Origin: an uncultured Eubacterium sp.
Lineage (GTDB): Bacteria; Bacillota; Clostridia; Lachnospirales; Lachnospiraceae
Direction of reading: 5' to 3'
Length of the DNA: 64,000 nucleotides
NCBI GenBank assembly: GCA_910583555.1
Contig: CAJTXO010000013.1
Location: 52,993-116,992, forward strand
In this document: positions 40,354 through 48,377 of the stretch, one piece after another
Layout of the letters: every line of letters begins with the position of its first letter
Numbering within the stretch: the stretch's first letter is position 1
Made by a program: the position numbers and the translations under genes
The notes under the pieces: generated by a model
Database searches by the model: none
What the model was told of the DNA's origin: nothing
Seen by the model: only the letters and a program-made list of their open reading frames with translations

Positions 40354-40755
40354 ATGGAAATTATATCATGTAAAAGCTGTGGAAGACTTTTTAACTATGT
40401 GCAGGGCGACAGGATCTGCTCAGCGTGTGCAAAAGAGATGGAAGAGAAGTTTGTGGAAGTGAAAAAATTTGTCCGCGACAATCCGAAGGTAGATATCAAC
40501 GTGCTGTCCTCAGAGATGGATGTGTCCGTCCGGCAGATCAAGCGCTGGATCCGGGAAGAGCGGCTTTGCTTCACCGATGAGTCGCCGATCGGCCTGAACT
40601 GTGAAAACTGCGGCGCTACTATAAAAACCGGGCGCTACTGCCGGAAGTGCAAGGATCAGATGACTACCCGGCTTCAGGGAGCAGTAGGGGTAAAGCAGCC
40701 GGAAGAGCAGAAGAGAAAAGATTCGAAGGATAATAAGATGCGCTTTTTGACCTGA
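40354..40755 (+). CDS. YvyF-like (TIGR03826) zinc-ribbon / helix-turn-helix protein
   Basis: A protein of 133 residues. An N-terminal zinc ribbon (CKSCGRLFNYVQGDRICSAC) is followed by a helical HTH (VRDNPKVDINVLSSEMDVSVRQIKRWIREE), and a C-terminal zinc ribbon (CENCGATIKTGRYCRKC). Position after comF agrees with TIGR03826 'flagellar operon' proteins. A longer relative is at 4588-5025 on the other strand. In Bacillus this gene leads the flgM operon; here a UDP-galactopyranose mutase gene comes next, 30 bp downstream. DNA or RNA binding is inferred. Confidence 0.83.
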   Translation: MEIISCKSCGRLFNYVQGDRICSACAKEMEEKFVEVKKFVRDNPKVDINVLSSEMDVSVRQIKRWIREERLCFTDESPIGLNCENCGATIKTGRYCRKCKDQMTTRLQGAVGVKQPEEQKRKDSKDNKMRFLT

Positions 40756-40785
40756 TGTGATGTCCGGTAAGAATGGAGATTTTTT

Positions 40786-41937
40786 ATGTATGATAGTATA
40801 ATAATCGGCTGTGGTTTTGCTGGGGCGGTCGTGGCAAGAGAACTGGCGGAAAAAAAGGGAAAACACGTACTCGTCATTGATTCCAGGGATCACATCGGGG
40901 GAAACTGTTATGACCGCTATGATGAGCACGGTATACTGATCCACCAGTACGGGCCGCATATTTTTCACACGAACAACAAGGACGTGTATGAATACCTTTC
41001 CCGTTTTACGAAATGGTATGACTATTCGCATGAGGTGGTCGGGAAGATCCATGACAGCGAGATTCCGATTCCCTTTAATCTGAATAGTCTGGAAATGGTA
41101 TACGGGAACTGGGCGGCCGGCATGGAAAAGAAACTGTTCGGCATGTTCGGAGAAGGAGCGAGAGTTCCTATTCTGGAACTGATGAATCAGGAAGATGACG
41201 ATCTGAAGGAAATCGCCGCCTATGTGTATGAAAATGTGTTTTTGAAATATACTATGAAACAGTGGGGAAAATCACCCAAAGAGATCGATCCGGCGGTATC
41301 CGGCAGGGTACCGGTGTTGTTATCGCGGGATAACCGGTATTTTCAGGACACGTATCAGGGGATTCCGCTCCACGGGTACACCGCTGTCTTTGAGAAACTG
41401 CTCGCGTTTGACGGGATCGATGTCCGGCTGAACTGTCAGGGAAAAGACGTGCTGCGTCTGGATCCAGAGGGCGAGGTGAAGATTTATTTTGAGGGAAAAC
41501 CGTTTTCCGGAGAGGTGGTCTTTACAGGCGCGCTTGATGAGTTTTTTGACTGCCGGTACGGGAGGCTTCCGTACCGCTCGCTGGATTTCCATTTTGAGCA
41601 TTACGACAAACCGTTTTACCAGAGCCACGGCGTCGTAAATTATACGGTGAGCGAAGATTTTACGAGGATTACGGAGTTTAAGTACCTGTCGGGACAGATG
41701 GACACGAGGGATACGACGATCGTGAAGGAATATCCGATGCCGTATACCGGGCATGAGGGCGAGATTCCATATTACGCCATCAATAATGCGGAAAATGACG
41801 CGCTGTTTGGAAAATATAAGGCGCTTGTCGATCAGATCCCGGGTTTTTACCTGTTGGGAAGGCTGGCTGAGTATAAGTATTACAATATTGATGCGATCGT
41901 GGAGAGGGCACTGCAGCTGGCGGAGAGAATGGAGTAG
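40786..41937 (+). CDS. glf: UDP-galactopyranose mutase
   Basis: A protein of 383 residues. It converts UDP-galactopyranose into UDP-galactofuranose using reduced FAD, for galactofuranose-containing glycans. The FAD-binding N-terminus IIGCGFAGAVVARELAEK, VLVIDSRDHIGGNCYD and YGPHIFHTNN are diagnostic. WYDYSHEV-x6-IPIPFN, the tryptophan-rich substrate region (MKQWGKSPKEI), and VARVPVLLSRDNRYF-like ISGRVPV follow, with the C-terminal GRLAEYKYYNIDAIV. The glycosyltransferase gene follows after 8 bp, so the two form a cell-surface polysaccharide unit. Confidence 0.95.
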   Translation: MYDSIIIGCGFAGAVVARELAEKKGKHVLVIDSRDHIGGNCYDRYDEHGILIHQYGPHIFHTNNKDVYEYLSRFTKWYDYSHEVVGKIHDSEIPIPFNLNSLEMVYGNWAAGMEKKLFGMFGEGARVPILELMNQEDDDLKEIAAYVYENVFLKYTMKQWGKSPKEIDPAVSGRVPVLLSRDNRYFQDTYQGIPLHGYTAVFEKLLAFDGIDVRLNCQGKDVLRLDPEGEVKIYFEGKPFSGEVVFTGALDEFFDCRYGRLPYRSLDFHFEHYDKPFYQSHGVVNYTVSEDFTRITEFKYLSGQMDTRDTTIVKEYPMPYTGHEGEIPYYAINNAENDALFGKYKALVDQIPGFYLLGRLAEYKYYNIDAIVERALQLAERME

Positions 41938-41945
41938 AATGAATC

Positions 41946-42962
41946 ATGAAGATTTTGAGTATTGCAATCCCGTGTTACAATTCACAGGAATATATGGATC
42001 ATGCGGTAGAAAGCGCGTTAGTCGGGGGAGAGGATGTAGAAATCCTCATCGTGGATGACGGTTCCACGGATGATACGGCGAAGATCGCGGACCGGCTCGA
42101 ACAGGAACATCCGGGCATCGTCCGGGCGCTGCATCAGGAAAACGGCGGGCACGGCGAGGCGGTAAACACCGGACTCCGAAACGCGGAGGGACTTTACTTT
42201 AAAGTGCTGGACAGCGACGACTGGCTGGACGGGGAGTCTCTGATCAAAGTGCTGGAACAGCTGCGTAGGTTTGTCCGCGAGGGAAAGCTCGTAGATATGT
42301 TTCTGGCTAACTACGTCTATGAGAAACCGAGTGTCCACAAGCATAAAGCGATCCGGTACGAGGGCGTATTTCCGCACGATACGGTTTTTGGCTGGAATGA
42401 TATGAAAAAGTTCAAGATCAGTCAGAACATCCTGATGCACTCGGTCATTTACCGCACACAGATGTTATATGACTGTGGCCTGGAGCTTCCGAAGCATACG
42501 TTTTATGTCGATAATATTTTTGTCTACAAACCGCTTCCGTCTGTAAAAACGATGTATTATATGAACGTCGATCTCTACCGTTATTTTATCGGCCGGGATG
42601 ATCAGTCAGTCAATGAGAAGGTGATGACGAGCCGGATCGACCAGCAGATCAAAGTAAATAAGATCATGATCGACGCGTTTGATCTCACGAAGATCCGCAA
42701 TAAAAAGCTGCGCGGGTATATGGTGAAATATCTGGCGATGATGATGACGGTGAGTTCGGTCTTTCTCATCAAAGAGGGTTCCGAGGAGAGTCTCGGGAAG
42801 AGATCGGAACTTTGGAGATATTTGAAAAATTCCAGCAAGGGGATGTACCGACTTGTCAATAAACATGTTCTGAGCAGACCTATGCAGATCCGGGGAAAAG
42901 CCGGAAGAAAGATGGTCGTGTGGGGGTATAGCATATCGAGAAAGCTGTACGGATTTAATTAA
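41946..42962 (+). CDS. Family 2 glycosyltransferase
   Basis: A protein of 338 residues. The GT-A fold starts LSIAIPCYNSQEYMDHAVESAL with the nucleotide-binding VDDGSTDDT, the donor-proximal GHGEAVNTGLRNA, and the metal-binding acidic motif VLDSDDWLDG. The C-terminal half has a helical region (about 230-338) with a hydrophobic, basic stretch that may associate with the membrane. With Glf next door, a galactofuranosyltransferase is possible, but the acceptor and donor are not evident. Its end meets a minus-strand gene about 18 bp away. Confidence 0.9.
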   Translation: MKILSIAIPCYNSQEYMDHAVESALVGGEDVEILIVDDGSTDDTAKIADRLEQEHPGIVRALHQENGGHGEAVNTGLRNAEGLYFKVLDSDDWLDGESLIKVLEQLRRFVREGKLVDMFLANYVYEKPSVHKHKAIRYEGVFPHDTVFGWNDMKKFKISQNILMHSVIYRTQMLYDCGLELPKHTFYVDNIFVYKPLPSVKTMYYMNVDLYRYFIGRDDQSVNEKVMTSRIDQQIKVNKIMIDAFDLTKIRNKKLRGYMVKYLAMMMTVSSVFLIKEGSEESLGKRSELWRYLKNSSKGMYRLVNKHVLSRPMQIRGKAGRKMVVWGYSISRKLYGFN

Positions 42963-42980
42963 GATTTTTCATGAAACGTG

Positions 42981-43304
42981 TCATGGAATGATATAATAAG
43001 GGGCTTCCCATGTGCTGGCCAATGCGATAAGAGCAAGGCAGACCAACAGAAAAAGGCACAGGATGACAAAGACCGTTCGGGCGCTGGGGAGCATGTTTTC
43101 CAGATGCCGCGCAGGGTCGTCCCATTCACTTTCATCACAAAATCTGCGCCGGATGTCGCTGATCGTACATTCCGGGTGCTTTTCCTGATAGGAAAGCATG
43201 TCATGATACAGGCTGGTCCGGTGGATCTTTCTCTCTTTCCAGGAATACCGGGAGGAAGGGAAGGAACGGCGGGCCAGCTGTTTTAGTCTTCTTTTTTTGA
43301 ACAT
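42981..43304 (-). CDS. Small single-pass membrane protein (DUF6120-related region)
   Basis: A protein of 107 residues starting MFKKRRLKQLARRS, with AAAGGA 9 nt upstream. A basic N-terminal helix is followed by a segment similar in pattern to its upstream neighbour (HRTSLYHDMLSYQEKHPECTISDIRRRFCDESEW compared with CYTETHPSCTYEDLVDEFGSPDE), and one transmembrane helix near the C-terminus (about 76-98). The shared ETHPxCTxxDLxxxFG-type helix suggests the two genes are relatives. It is the last gene of the PadR unit, 12 bp after the previous stop. Confidence 0.6.
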   Translation of the reverse strand: MFKKRRLKQLARRSFPSSRYSWKERKIHRTSLYHDMLSYQEKHPECTISDIRRRFCDESEWDDPARHLENMLPSARTVFVILCLFLLVCLALIALASTWEAPYYIIP

Positions 43305-43316
43305 AAAAACATTCCT

Positions 43317-43793
43317 TTAGTCAAAATTATATACTGCGTACGGGGTCGGTTCTTCCGTTGCGGCAGTGGACGGTGAACCTGCCGGAGCCGGTTCTTGGTG
43401 GGCCGGTTCCTGATCATTTTCATCTTCCATATATTCTATGTAGTAACCGTTAGAGTGATCATATGAATTGATTATGAAATCAACTGTGAATATCAGCGCG
43501 GCGGCTGCGAGGATGAGGCAGACGATGAAAAGAAGGCGGTAAACTTTAATATTCCGCCTTTTCAGGTCATTGGGATACATTGACATAAAGGATGCGTGGA
43601 TTTCATCCGGCGATCCGAATTCGTCAACAAGATCTTCGTAAGTGCAGCTGGGATGTGTTTCTGTATAACATGTGAGCGCGTCAGAAAGATCCTGAATGAA
43701 TTGTTTGCGAATCTGGCCGTTTCCGTGATATACCTGTTTTGCACGGCGCAGATATTTATGTACTGCTTTCTGCTCCAATGTTTTCTCCTCCAT
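43317..43793 (-). CDS. DUF6120-like membrane protein
   Basis: A protein of 158 residues. The ATG at 43793 (MEEKTLEQ) lies in the PadR gene's 3' end with GGAG upstream. The N-terminal half (YLRRAKQVYHGNGQIRKQFIQDLSDALTCY ... YEDLVDEFGSPDEI) has the helical pattern seen in DUF6120 and permease-prefix proteins, followed by one TM helix (about 88-110) and an acidic, Pro/Ala-rich outer tail. It overlaps padR by 38 bp. Genes of this type often sit next to PadR regulators and control or associate with membrane transport; the role is inferred. Confidence 0.68.
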   Translation of the reverse strand: MEEKTLEQKAVHKYLRRAKQVYHGNGQIRKQFIQDLSDALTCYTETHPSCTYEDLVDEFGSPDEIHASFMSMYPNDLKRRNIKVYRLLFIVCLILAAAALIFTVDFIINSYDHSNGYYIEYMEDENDQEPAHQEPAPAGSPSTAATEEPTPYAVYNFD

Positions 43794-44145
43794 TCTGATT
43801 ATCAGCTGTATATTCCATAATCTTGTCAATAGCACCTGTGATCAGGGTGTATTCCTCTTTTAAATTTGTCAGATATCTGTAACCTTCATCCGTTATCACA
43901 TAGTACACACGCGTGCGTCTGACGCCAACTTTCCGCTGTTCACTGTCCAAGTATCCGTTTTGTGTCAGCCGGTAGAGGGTTGGATACATCGTGGCTTCTT
44001 TGAGTTCGTAGTTGCCGTCACTGATCTCTTCCAGTTCCTGTGCCAGCTGGTAACCGTATTTTTGTCCGTTCTGCAGTAGCAGGAGAAGGACAAGTTCAAT
44101 AGTACCATGCTTTATATTATTTTGTTTTCGTGTCTGTTTTGCCAT
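43756..44145 (-). CDS. PadR family transcriptional regulator
   Basis: A protein of 129 residues starting MAKQTRKQNNIKHGTIELVLL at 44145; a GTG 9 nt earlier is possible. The PadR winged helix (about 14-100) shows LLLLQNGQKYGYQLAQEL, LKEATMYPTLYRLTQNGYL and RTRVYYVITDEGYRYL, with a short C-terminal helix for dimerisation. PadR proteins repress neighbouring transport or stress genes. It leads the minus-strand unit and is divergent from the ABC transporter operon across a 498-bp gap, so that operon is a candidate target. Confidence 0.9.
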   Translation of the reverse strand: MAKQTRKQNNIKHGTIELVLLLLLQNGQKYGYQLAQELEEISDGNYELKEATMYPTLYRLTQNGYLDSEQRKVGVRRTRVYYVITDEGYRYLTNLKEEYTLITGAIDKIMEYTADNQNGGENIGAESST

Positions 44146-44423
44146 ATTCACCAAACCTTTGGCTGCTTTACTATTGCTACATGTTTTTTCTCTCTACTAT
44201 TTTATATTATATGAAAACAAGTCAGTTGTCAACTGAAAGTCCGGTTAGTCACTGTCGATTGTCCGGTCTATTCTGTTTAATTCCGGTATTTTCCAATTTG
44301 TTATTTGGAAGAATGGCGGTTTCCTTTTGTTAAGAAATTTGTCAGAATTTCATTTACTTTTTTGACGGATTTTTTGTATAAAATACATACATAAATAATT
44401 AAATACTATATAACAAAAAGTAT

Positions 44424-44452
44424 TTGCGGTAAGATATTATGTGTGATATACT
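44424..44452 (+). promoter_or_regulatory. Promoter of the ABC transporter operon
   Basis: TTGCGG (44424-44429) and TATACT (44447-44452) with a 17-bp spacer. The predicted transcript starts around 44459, giving a 185-nt leader that includes the repeat hairpins. Confidence 0.65.
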
Positions 44453-44482
44453 ATTTTTGTCGATTCGAGCGACACATTGTCA

Positions 44483-44610
44483 CACATAAGGGGAAAACGC
44501 CGCTATCATGCGGGGTTGCTGCACATAAGGGGAAAGCGCCGCTGTCATGCGGCGCTGCTGCACATAAGGGGAAAACGCCGCTGTCATGCGGCGCTGCCGC
44601 ACAAAGGGGA
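44483..44610 (+). repeat. Three 39-bp tandem repeats, each a GC-rich hairpin, in the transporter leader
   Basis: Full copies are 44483-44521, 44522-44560 and 44561-44599, with a partial fourth (CACAAAGGGG) from 44600. Each unit begins CACATAAGGGGAAA and holds an 8-bp stem; in copy 2 it is AGCGCCGC with GCGGCGCT around TGTCAT (copy 1 is degraded). The units are head to tail with no unique spacer, so this is not CRISPR. The leader of the transporter mRNA would carry a row of hairpins. Each unit is a multiple of 3 and is open on the minus strand, but no real gene is supported there. Confidence 0.85.
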
Positions 44611-44643
44611 TAGGTTGCAGGAAGGGAAAGGAGAGGAAATGTT

Positions 44644-45993
44644 ATGAGGAAGCTGCGGTTTATGGCAGAAGAGTTCTTCCGGAGTTTTCGGATGAGCCTG
44701 TTTAAAAATCTGCTTTTGATGGTTGTGTTTTCCATCAGTCTGGTCATGGTAGTCATCATGGGGTCATACTATTTTGAACTGGGGGATCGTTACAGTGATT
44801 CCGTGAAAAAGCTTGGGGATCAAACATGGTATTATATGACAATACTTGGTGAAGAGGAATCGATGAACGAATTTGAGGATGCGTTTACGACTGCTGCCGG
44901 CTGTTATGATATGATGGAGTATGAGGCGGAGCTCCGGTCTTCCCGCGATTATCCGATCCTGTCGTTTGCGGACGGGGCGATTGATCTGAAGGATGAAGAG
45001 ATGGCCCGCTTTTTTGGGGAGAGAAGCAACAAGGATTTTCTGGATGTGATGGAGGATGGGGAGACAATGGAATCATCGCCGGGGATGATCGATGGACAGA
45101 CCTATTTGTTATCTCGGTACAGAGGTATGCAGATGGACGCGGCTTCATTCCGCTTTTTTGGCCTGCGGGTGCAGGAGGGGGAGGAACTCCATGAGGATCA
45201 TCTGATCTTGGAGCACGTCTCGGATCCGGTACCGATCGTAGTGGGCAGTCAGTACAAGGGGATATTGAAACTGGGGGATGTACTGAGCGCCTCAGTTGGC
45301 TGGTATGTGTATCCCTGTCGTGTCGTCGGCATACTGGAAGAGGGGGCGGCGCTGTCGTCCGAGTTTTGTTATGGAGATGGCTCGCTTGATTACTCTATTA
45401 TTTTTCCGTTTGGGGTTCAGGTGGCAGATCGTTCGGGAACTGTGGAGGAACTTAAAAAATATGCGGACCTTGCCATTACAGGGTTGGATAACGGGATCAC
45501 GCTCGTACCCGATGGGAAGCTGAGGCAGCGGGTGGAATCGATCAAGGGCGTGGCGCGCCAGTATCATCTGCCGCCGATCAAAGTGTTCGGTGAATCGATG
45601 GGGATGAATTTTTTGGGAAAAGATTCCGCGACCACGGTTATGATCATGCTTGTACTGACGGTCACACTGGCCTGTTTTGCCCTGTACGGCCTGTTTGTGA
45701 CATTTTATGATAAGATCCAGTCAAATAGCAGGATCTACGGAATCTATCTGATGAACGGGTGCTCCCTGATCATGATCCTGATCCCTCTCTTGCTGGAGGT
45801 CGCCGTCATCCTTGTTCCGGCTTTTCTGACAGGGGCGTACATATTTAACGTGGGAAGTGCGAAATACCAGCCAGAGGCCATTTTATCCGCGGCGCGGCTG
45901 ACAGTCGGGATCGTATTCGCGATCGGTGCGGGAGCTGTCATATTCTTTCTGCGGGGAGTAGATACCGAACATCTCGTGCGGCAGAAAGATTGA
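44644..45993 (+). CDS. FtsX-like ABC transporter permease
   Basis: A protein of 449 residues with GGAGAGGAAATG upstream. An N-terminal TM helix (about 18-40) is followed by a large outside domain (about 42-325) and three C-terminal TM helices (about 328-358, 370-400, 420-442), the MacB/FtsX fold. FtsX-type permeases work as mechanical transmitters or extract lipoproteins and peptides rather than classical transport. The ATPase gene follows by 27 bp and a second permease follows it. Confidence 0.85.
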   Translation: MRKLRFMAEEFFRSFRMSLFKNLLLMVVFSISLVMVVIMGSYYFELGDRYSDSVKKLGDQTWYYMTILGEEESMNEFEDAFTTAAGCYDMMEYEAELRSSRDYPILSFADGAIDLKDEEMARFFGERSNKDFLDVMEDGETMESSPGMIDGQTYLLSRYRGMQMDAASFRFFGLRVQEGEELHEDHLILEHVSDPVPIVVGSQYKGILKLGDVLSASVGWYVYPCRVVGILEEGAALSSEFCYGDGSLDYSIIFPFGVQVADRSGTVEELKKYADLAITGLDNGITLVPDGKLRQRVESIKGVARQYHLPPIKVFGESMGMNFLGKDSATTVMIMLVLTVTLACFALYGLFVTFYDKIQSNSRIYGIYLMNGCSLIMILIPLLLEVAVILVPAFLTGAYIFNVGSAKYQPEAILSAARLTVGIVFAIGAGAVIFFLRGVDTEHLVRQKD

Positions 45994-46020
45994 TACCAGG
46001 TATTAAGGAGGGATAGGAAG

Positions 46021-46713
46021 ATGAATAAAATAGAACTCAGAGGGATTAAGAAAACGTTTGGAAAAAAAGAAGCGCTCGTCGAGGCGCTCCGCGGTATCAC
46101 CCTTACGATCGAGGAGGGTGAAATGGTAGCTATTATGGGGAAAAGCGGCTCAGGGAAGTCTACGCTTCTCAATATCCTCGGCGGGATGATGTCAGTGGAC
46201 AGCGGGGAGTATCTTTACGACGGAACGGCGGTGAATTTTAAAAACCAGCGGGAACTTACGGGATTTCGGCGGAAGGAGGTCGGATTTGTCGTGCAGTATT
46301 TTGCGCTCGCCGACGATCTGAACGTCTTTCAAAATGTGGCCCTTCCTCTCAAGTACCAGGGGGTTCCGCGGAAAAAAATGAAACAAATGGTGAAAAACGC
46401 GCTGCAGCAGCTGGGGATTGCGGATAAGGAAAAGGCATACCCGAGCGAACTTTCCGGGGGGCAGCAGCAGCGGGTCGCGATCGCCAGGGCGGTCGTCAAG
46501 CAGCCGAACATGATTTTAGCGGATGAGCCAACGGGGGCTTTGGACGAGGCGACGGGAGAGGAAGTACAGAAAATATTCCGGCAGTTGAACGAGTCGGGGA
46601 TCACGGTCATCGTCGTCACACATGACAGGAAGGTGGCGGAAAACTGTGACAGGATCATCTTTGTCAAAGACGGCGTTGTCTGCGGTGACGACGGCGCGGG
46701 GAGAGAGGGGTGA
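46021..46713 (+). CDS. ABC transporter ATP-binding protein (MacB/LolD type)
   Basis: A protein of 230 residues. Walker A GKSGSGKSTLLNILGG, the signature LSGGQQQRVAIARAV, Walker B ILADEPTGALD and the switch His in VVTHDRKV are intact. The sequence DSGEYLYDGT near the Q-loop is typical of the MacB/LolD branch that energises FtsX-like permeases. It overlaps nothing upstream and ends 6 bp before the second permease's ATG. Confidence 0.94.
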   Translation: MNKIELRGIKKTFGKKEALVEALRGITLTIEEGEMVAIMGKSGSGKSTLLNILGGMMSVDSGEYLYDGTAVNFKNQRELTGFRRKEVGFVVQYFALADDLNVFQNVALPLKYQGVPRKKMKQMVKNALQQLGIADKEKAYPSELSGGQQQRVAIARAVVKQPNMILADEPTGALDEATGEEVQKIFRQLNESGITVIVVTHDRKVAENCDRIIFVKDGVVCGDDGAGREG

Positions 46714-46718
46714 GTGCG

Positions 46719-47756
46719 ATGAAAGTGGCGCGAAAAAAGATGCCGAAGGGAAACATTCTCCTGTTTTTCAGCTTTGTAGCCATTTCCCTCTGTCTGCTGC
46801 TCGTCGTGTCGGCGATTCGCGCGGAGAGAATGAACCGGATCAACAAATATGAACTGTACTCCGGGAATCAGCGGAGTTTCAGCGTGACAGGGGGAGAGGG
46901 CGTGGAACAATGGGAACAGATCGTTGTGCAGCTGGCCTCGGACTATGACAGCTTTTCCGTGTATCTGCCGGTAAAAGATTCCGAGTACTCCGTGAGGGGG
47001 ATCTGCCACCAGGGAGGGAGCGGGGATATACCGGTGATCTGGGGACAGTATTTTGACTTCGAGACCTCCTGGACGGATGAACCGAAGATTGTGCTCGGCA
47101 GTCATTTTACAAACGATATCGTGGACCGGGGCGGTAAGCGTTATTACACGTTTGGGGAGCAGGAATTTGAAGTGATCGGGATCATCGGCATGGAAGAGGA
47201 AAGCCGGGTCAACTATATGATGCTTCTCGATTTTAAGTCGGTGGTCAGGATGATCGGCCTAGAAAACGACTACATTCTCGATGCCGGGGAGGACGATATA
47301 CAGAAGATCAGTCAGGATCTGTATGACAAAATACCGTTTCCCTCGCAGGTGAGGATCAAACTGACGAAGGACAGGGAAACCACGTTTCGCGAACGTTTTT
47401 TTTCTGCCAATGTCATTATGGATACGATGTATGTCATGATCCTGCTCAGTTTTTCGCTGAGCACGGTGTTGGTGACACTCATCTGGTTCCGTTTCCGCAG
47501 GAGTCTGTTTCTTGTGTGGAAACTGTGCGGATACCGGAGTGTCTGGCAGCGGCTGGAGATCGGCAAACGCTTTTATCTGATCGCGGGGATCGGTTTTGGC
47601 ACAGGATTGTTACTGCTCGGCGCGATTTCCCGGCGGCTGGATCAAATCCGGATCGTGCCGGTCGATGTCGGGAAAGCGTTTGCTGTTACCGTGGGGCTTG
47701 GAACGGCCATCCTGTTGATCTGTTTTCTTCTGGATGGCAGAAAATCGAGGAAATAA
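46719..47756 (+). CDS. FtsX-like ABC transporter permease (second subunit)
   Basis: A protein of 345 residues. The ATG at 46719 (MKVARKKMPKGN) follows AGAGGGG; a GTG at 46710 is the alternative. One N-terminal TM helix (about 12-32) is followed by an outer domain (about 35-235) and three C-terminal TM helices (about 240-265, 290-310, 320-340). It is shorter than the first permease, and the two differ in the outer domain, so a heterodimeric permease is likely. GxSGDIP-like and LGSHFTNDIV patches agree with the MacB periplasmic-type domain. Confidence 0.8.
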   Translation: MKVARKKMPKGNILLFFSFVAISLCLLLVVSAIRAERMNRINKYELYSGNQRSFSVTGGEGVEQWEQIVVQLASDYDSFSVYLPVKDSEYSVRGICHQGGSGDIPVIWGQYFDFETSWTDEPKIVLGSHFTNDIVDRGGKRYYTFGEQEFEVIGIIGMEEESRVNYMMLLDFKSVVRMIGLENDYILDAGEDDIQKISQDLYDKIPFPSQVRIKLTKDRETTFRERFFSANVIMDTMYVMILLSFSLSTVLVTLIWFRFRRSLFLVWKLCGYRSVWQRLEIGKRFYLIAGIGFGTGLLLLGAISRRLDQIRIVPVDVGKAFAVTVGLGTAILLICFLLDGRKSRK

Positions 47757-47772
47757 AAGGGGGATAAATGAG

Positions 47773-48240
47773 ATGAGAAGATGGAAAGGTGTTTTCATGA
47801 TCGGTGTTTTGACTGCTGTTCTCTGTGCCGGGTGCGGTACAAGGGATCTGGGTAAAATGATTTCAGATCATAAAGCGGAGAAGATGTATGATGAAGGAGT
47901 CTGGGAAGAGCGGTATGGGCATTGGACAATAGAGGAAGAAATAGGAGAGGAGATATTCACACTGTCAGTAGATGTAAAAAAGGATATGTCAGAGGATGAT
48001 ATGATGGAGATCCTGGATTACAAGGAACTGTGTCAGCATTCTGAAATGGATGATACCGGTGCTTATTTGGGTGAAAAGGATTCAACGTGGACCTGTTATG
48101 CGGTTTTTTACCGCGGCGATACCGATGAGGAACTGAAACGGATCAAATATGTCAATGGGGAGAGCGTAGAGATCACGGAAGAAGATGAGGAGCGGTTCGC
48201 GGGGCCGGAGATGTGCGATGTGGACATAGAAGAGGAATAG
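47773..48240 (+). CDS. Small acidic lipoprotein in the ABC transporter operon
   Basis: A protein of 155 residues. The ATG at 47773 gives a classical lipoprotein signal: basic MRRWK, a hydrophobic stretch, and lipobox L-C-A-G-C with the lipidated Cys21. The mature part is acidic (many D/E) with two further cysteines near CYAVFY and CQHSEM, and a tail ending in VDIEEE. No known domain. It is 16 bp after the second permease and would be attached to the outer face of the membrane; a substrate-capture or regulatory role for the transporter is plausible. Confidence 0.72.
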   Translation: MRRWKGVFMIGVLTAVLCAGCGTRDLGKMISDHKAEKMYDEGVWEERYGHWTIEEEIGEEIFTLSVDVKKDMSEDDMMEILDYKELCQHSEMDDTGAYLGEKDSTWTCYAVFYRGDTDEELKRIKYVNGESVEITEEDEERFAGPEMCDVDIEEE

Positions 48241-48278
48241 TGAGAAGAATAGAGCAGATACGCATTAGTGAGTGAAAT

Positions 48279-48376
48279 GACGGGCTGCCCTCTGTGTGTC
48301 AGGGGGCAGCCCGTCTTGCGCGGAGCCAAGAATGGCGGGGCCATTTTTGAGAGGTGCGCGTTTTTCAGCCGCACCT
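48279..48376. terminator. Three hairpins between convergent operons
   Basis: A 16-bp stem (48279-48294 with 48300-48315, one G-U) is followed by AATGGC-GGG-GCCATTTTT (about 48331-48347) and AGGTGCG/CGCACCT with TTTT (48352-48376). The second and third have a U-run on the plus strand, and the third also borders the minus-strand beta-propeller gene. Together they end both operons. Confidence 0.75.
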
Positions 48377-48377
48377 T

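Larger units (their letters stand above)
44146..44643. other. 498-bp gap between padR and the ABC transporter operon
   Basis: The left part (44146-44420) is A+T-rich with no clear gene. It includes the outward padR promoter region (unassigned). The right part carries the promoter at 44424-44452 and then the 39-bp hairpin repeats (44483-44610). No small gene with a good ribosome site was found. Confidence 0.7.

Noticed and set aside
44483..44610. CRISPR array
   Set aside because: The 39-bp units are directly adjacent, with no unique spacer between them, and there are no cas genes in the window.
44451..44759. Small minus-strand peptide gene with repeated LCAAAPHDSG units
   Set aside because: It is the reverse reading of the leader repeat. 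There is no ribosome site, and it runs into the permease gene's 5' end; the repeat is better seen as RNA hairpins.
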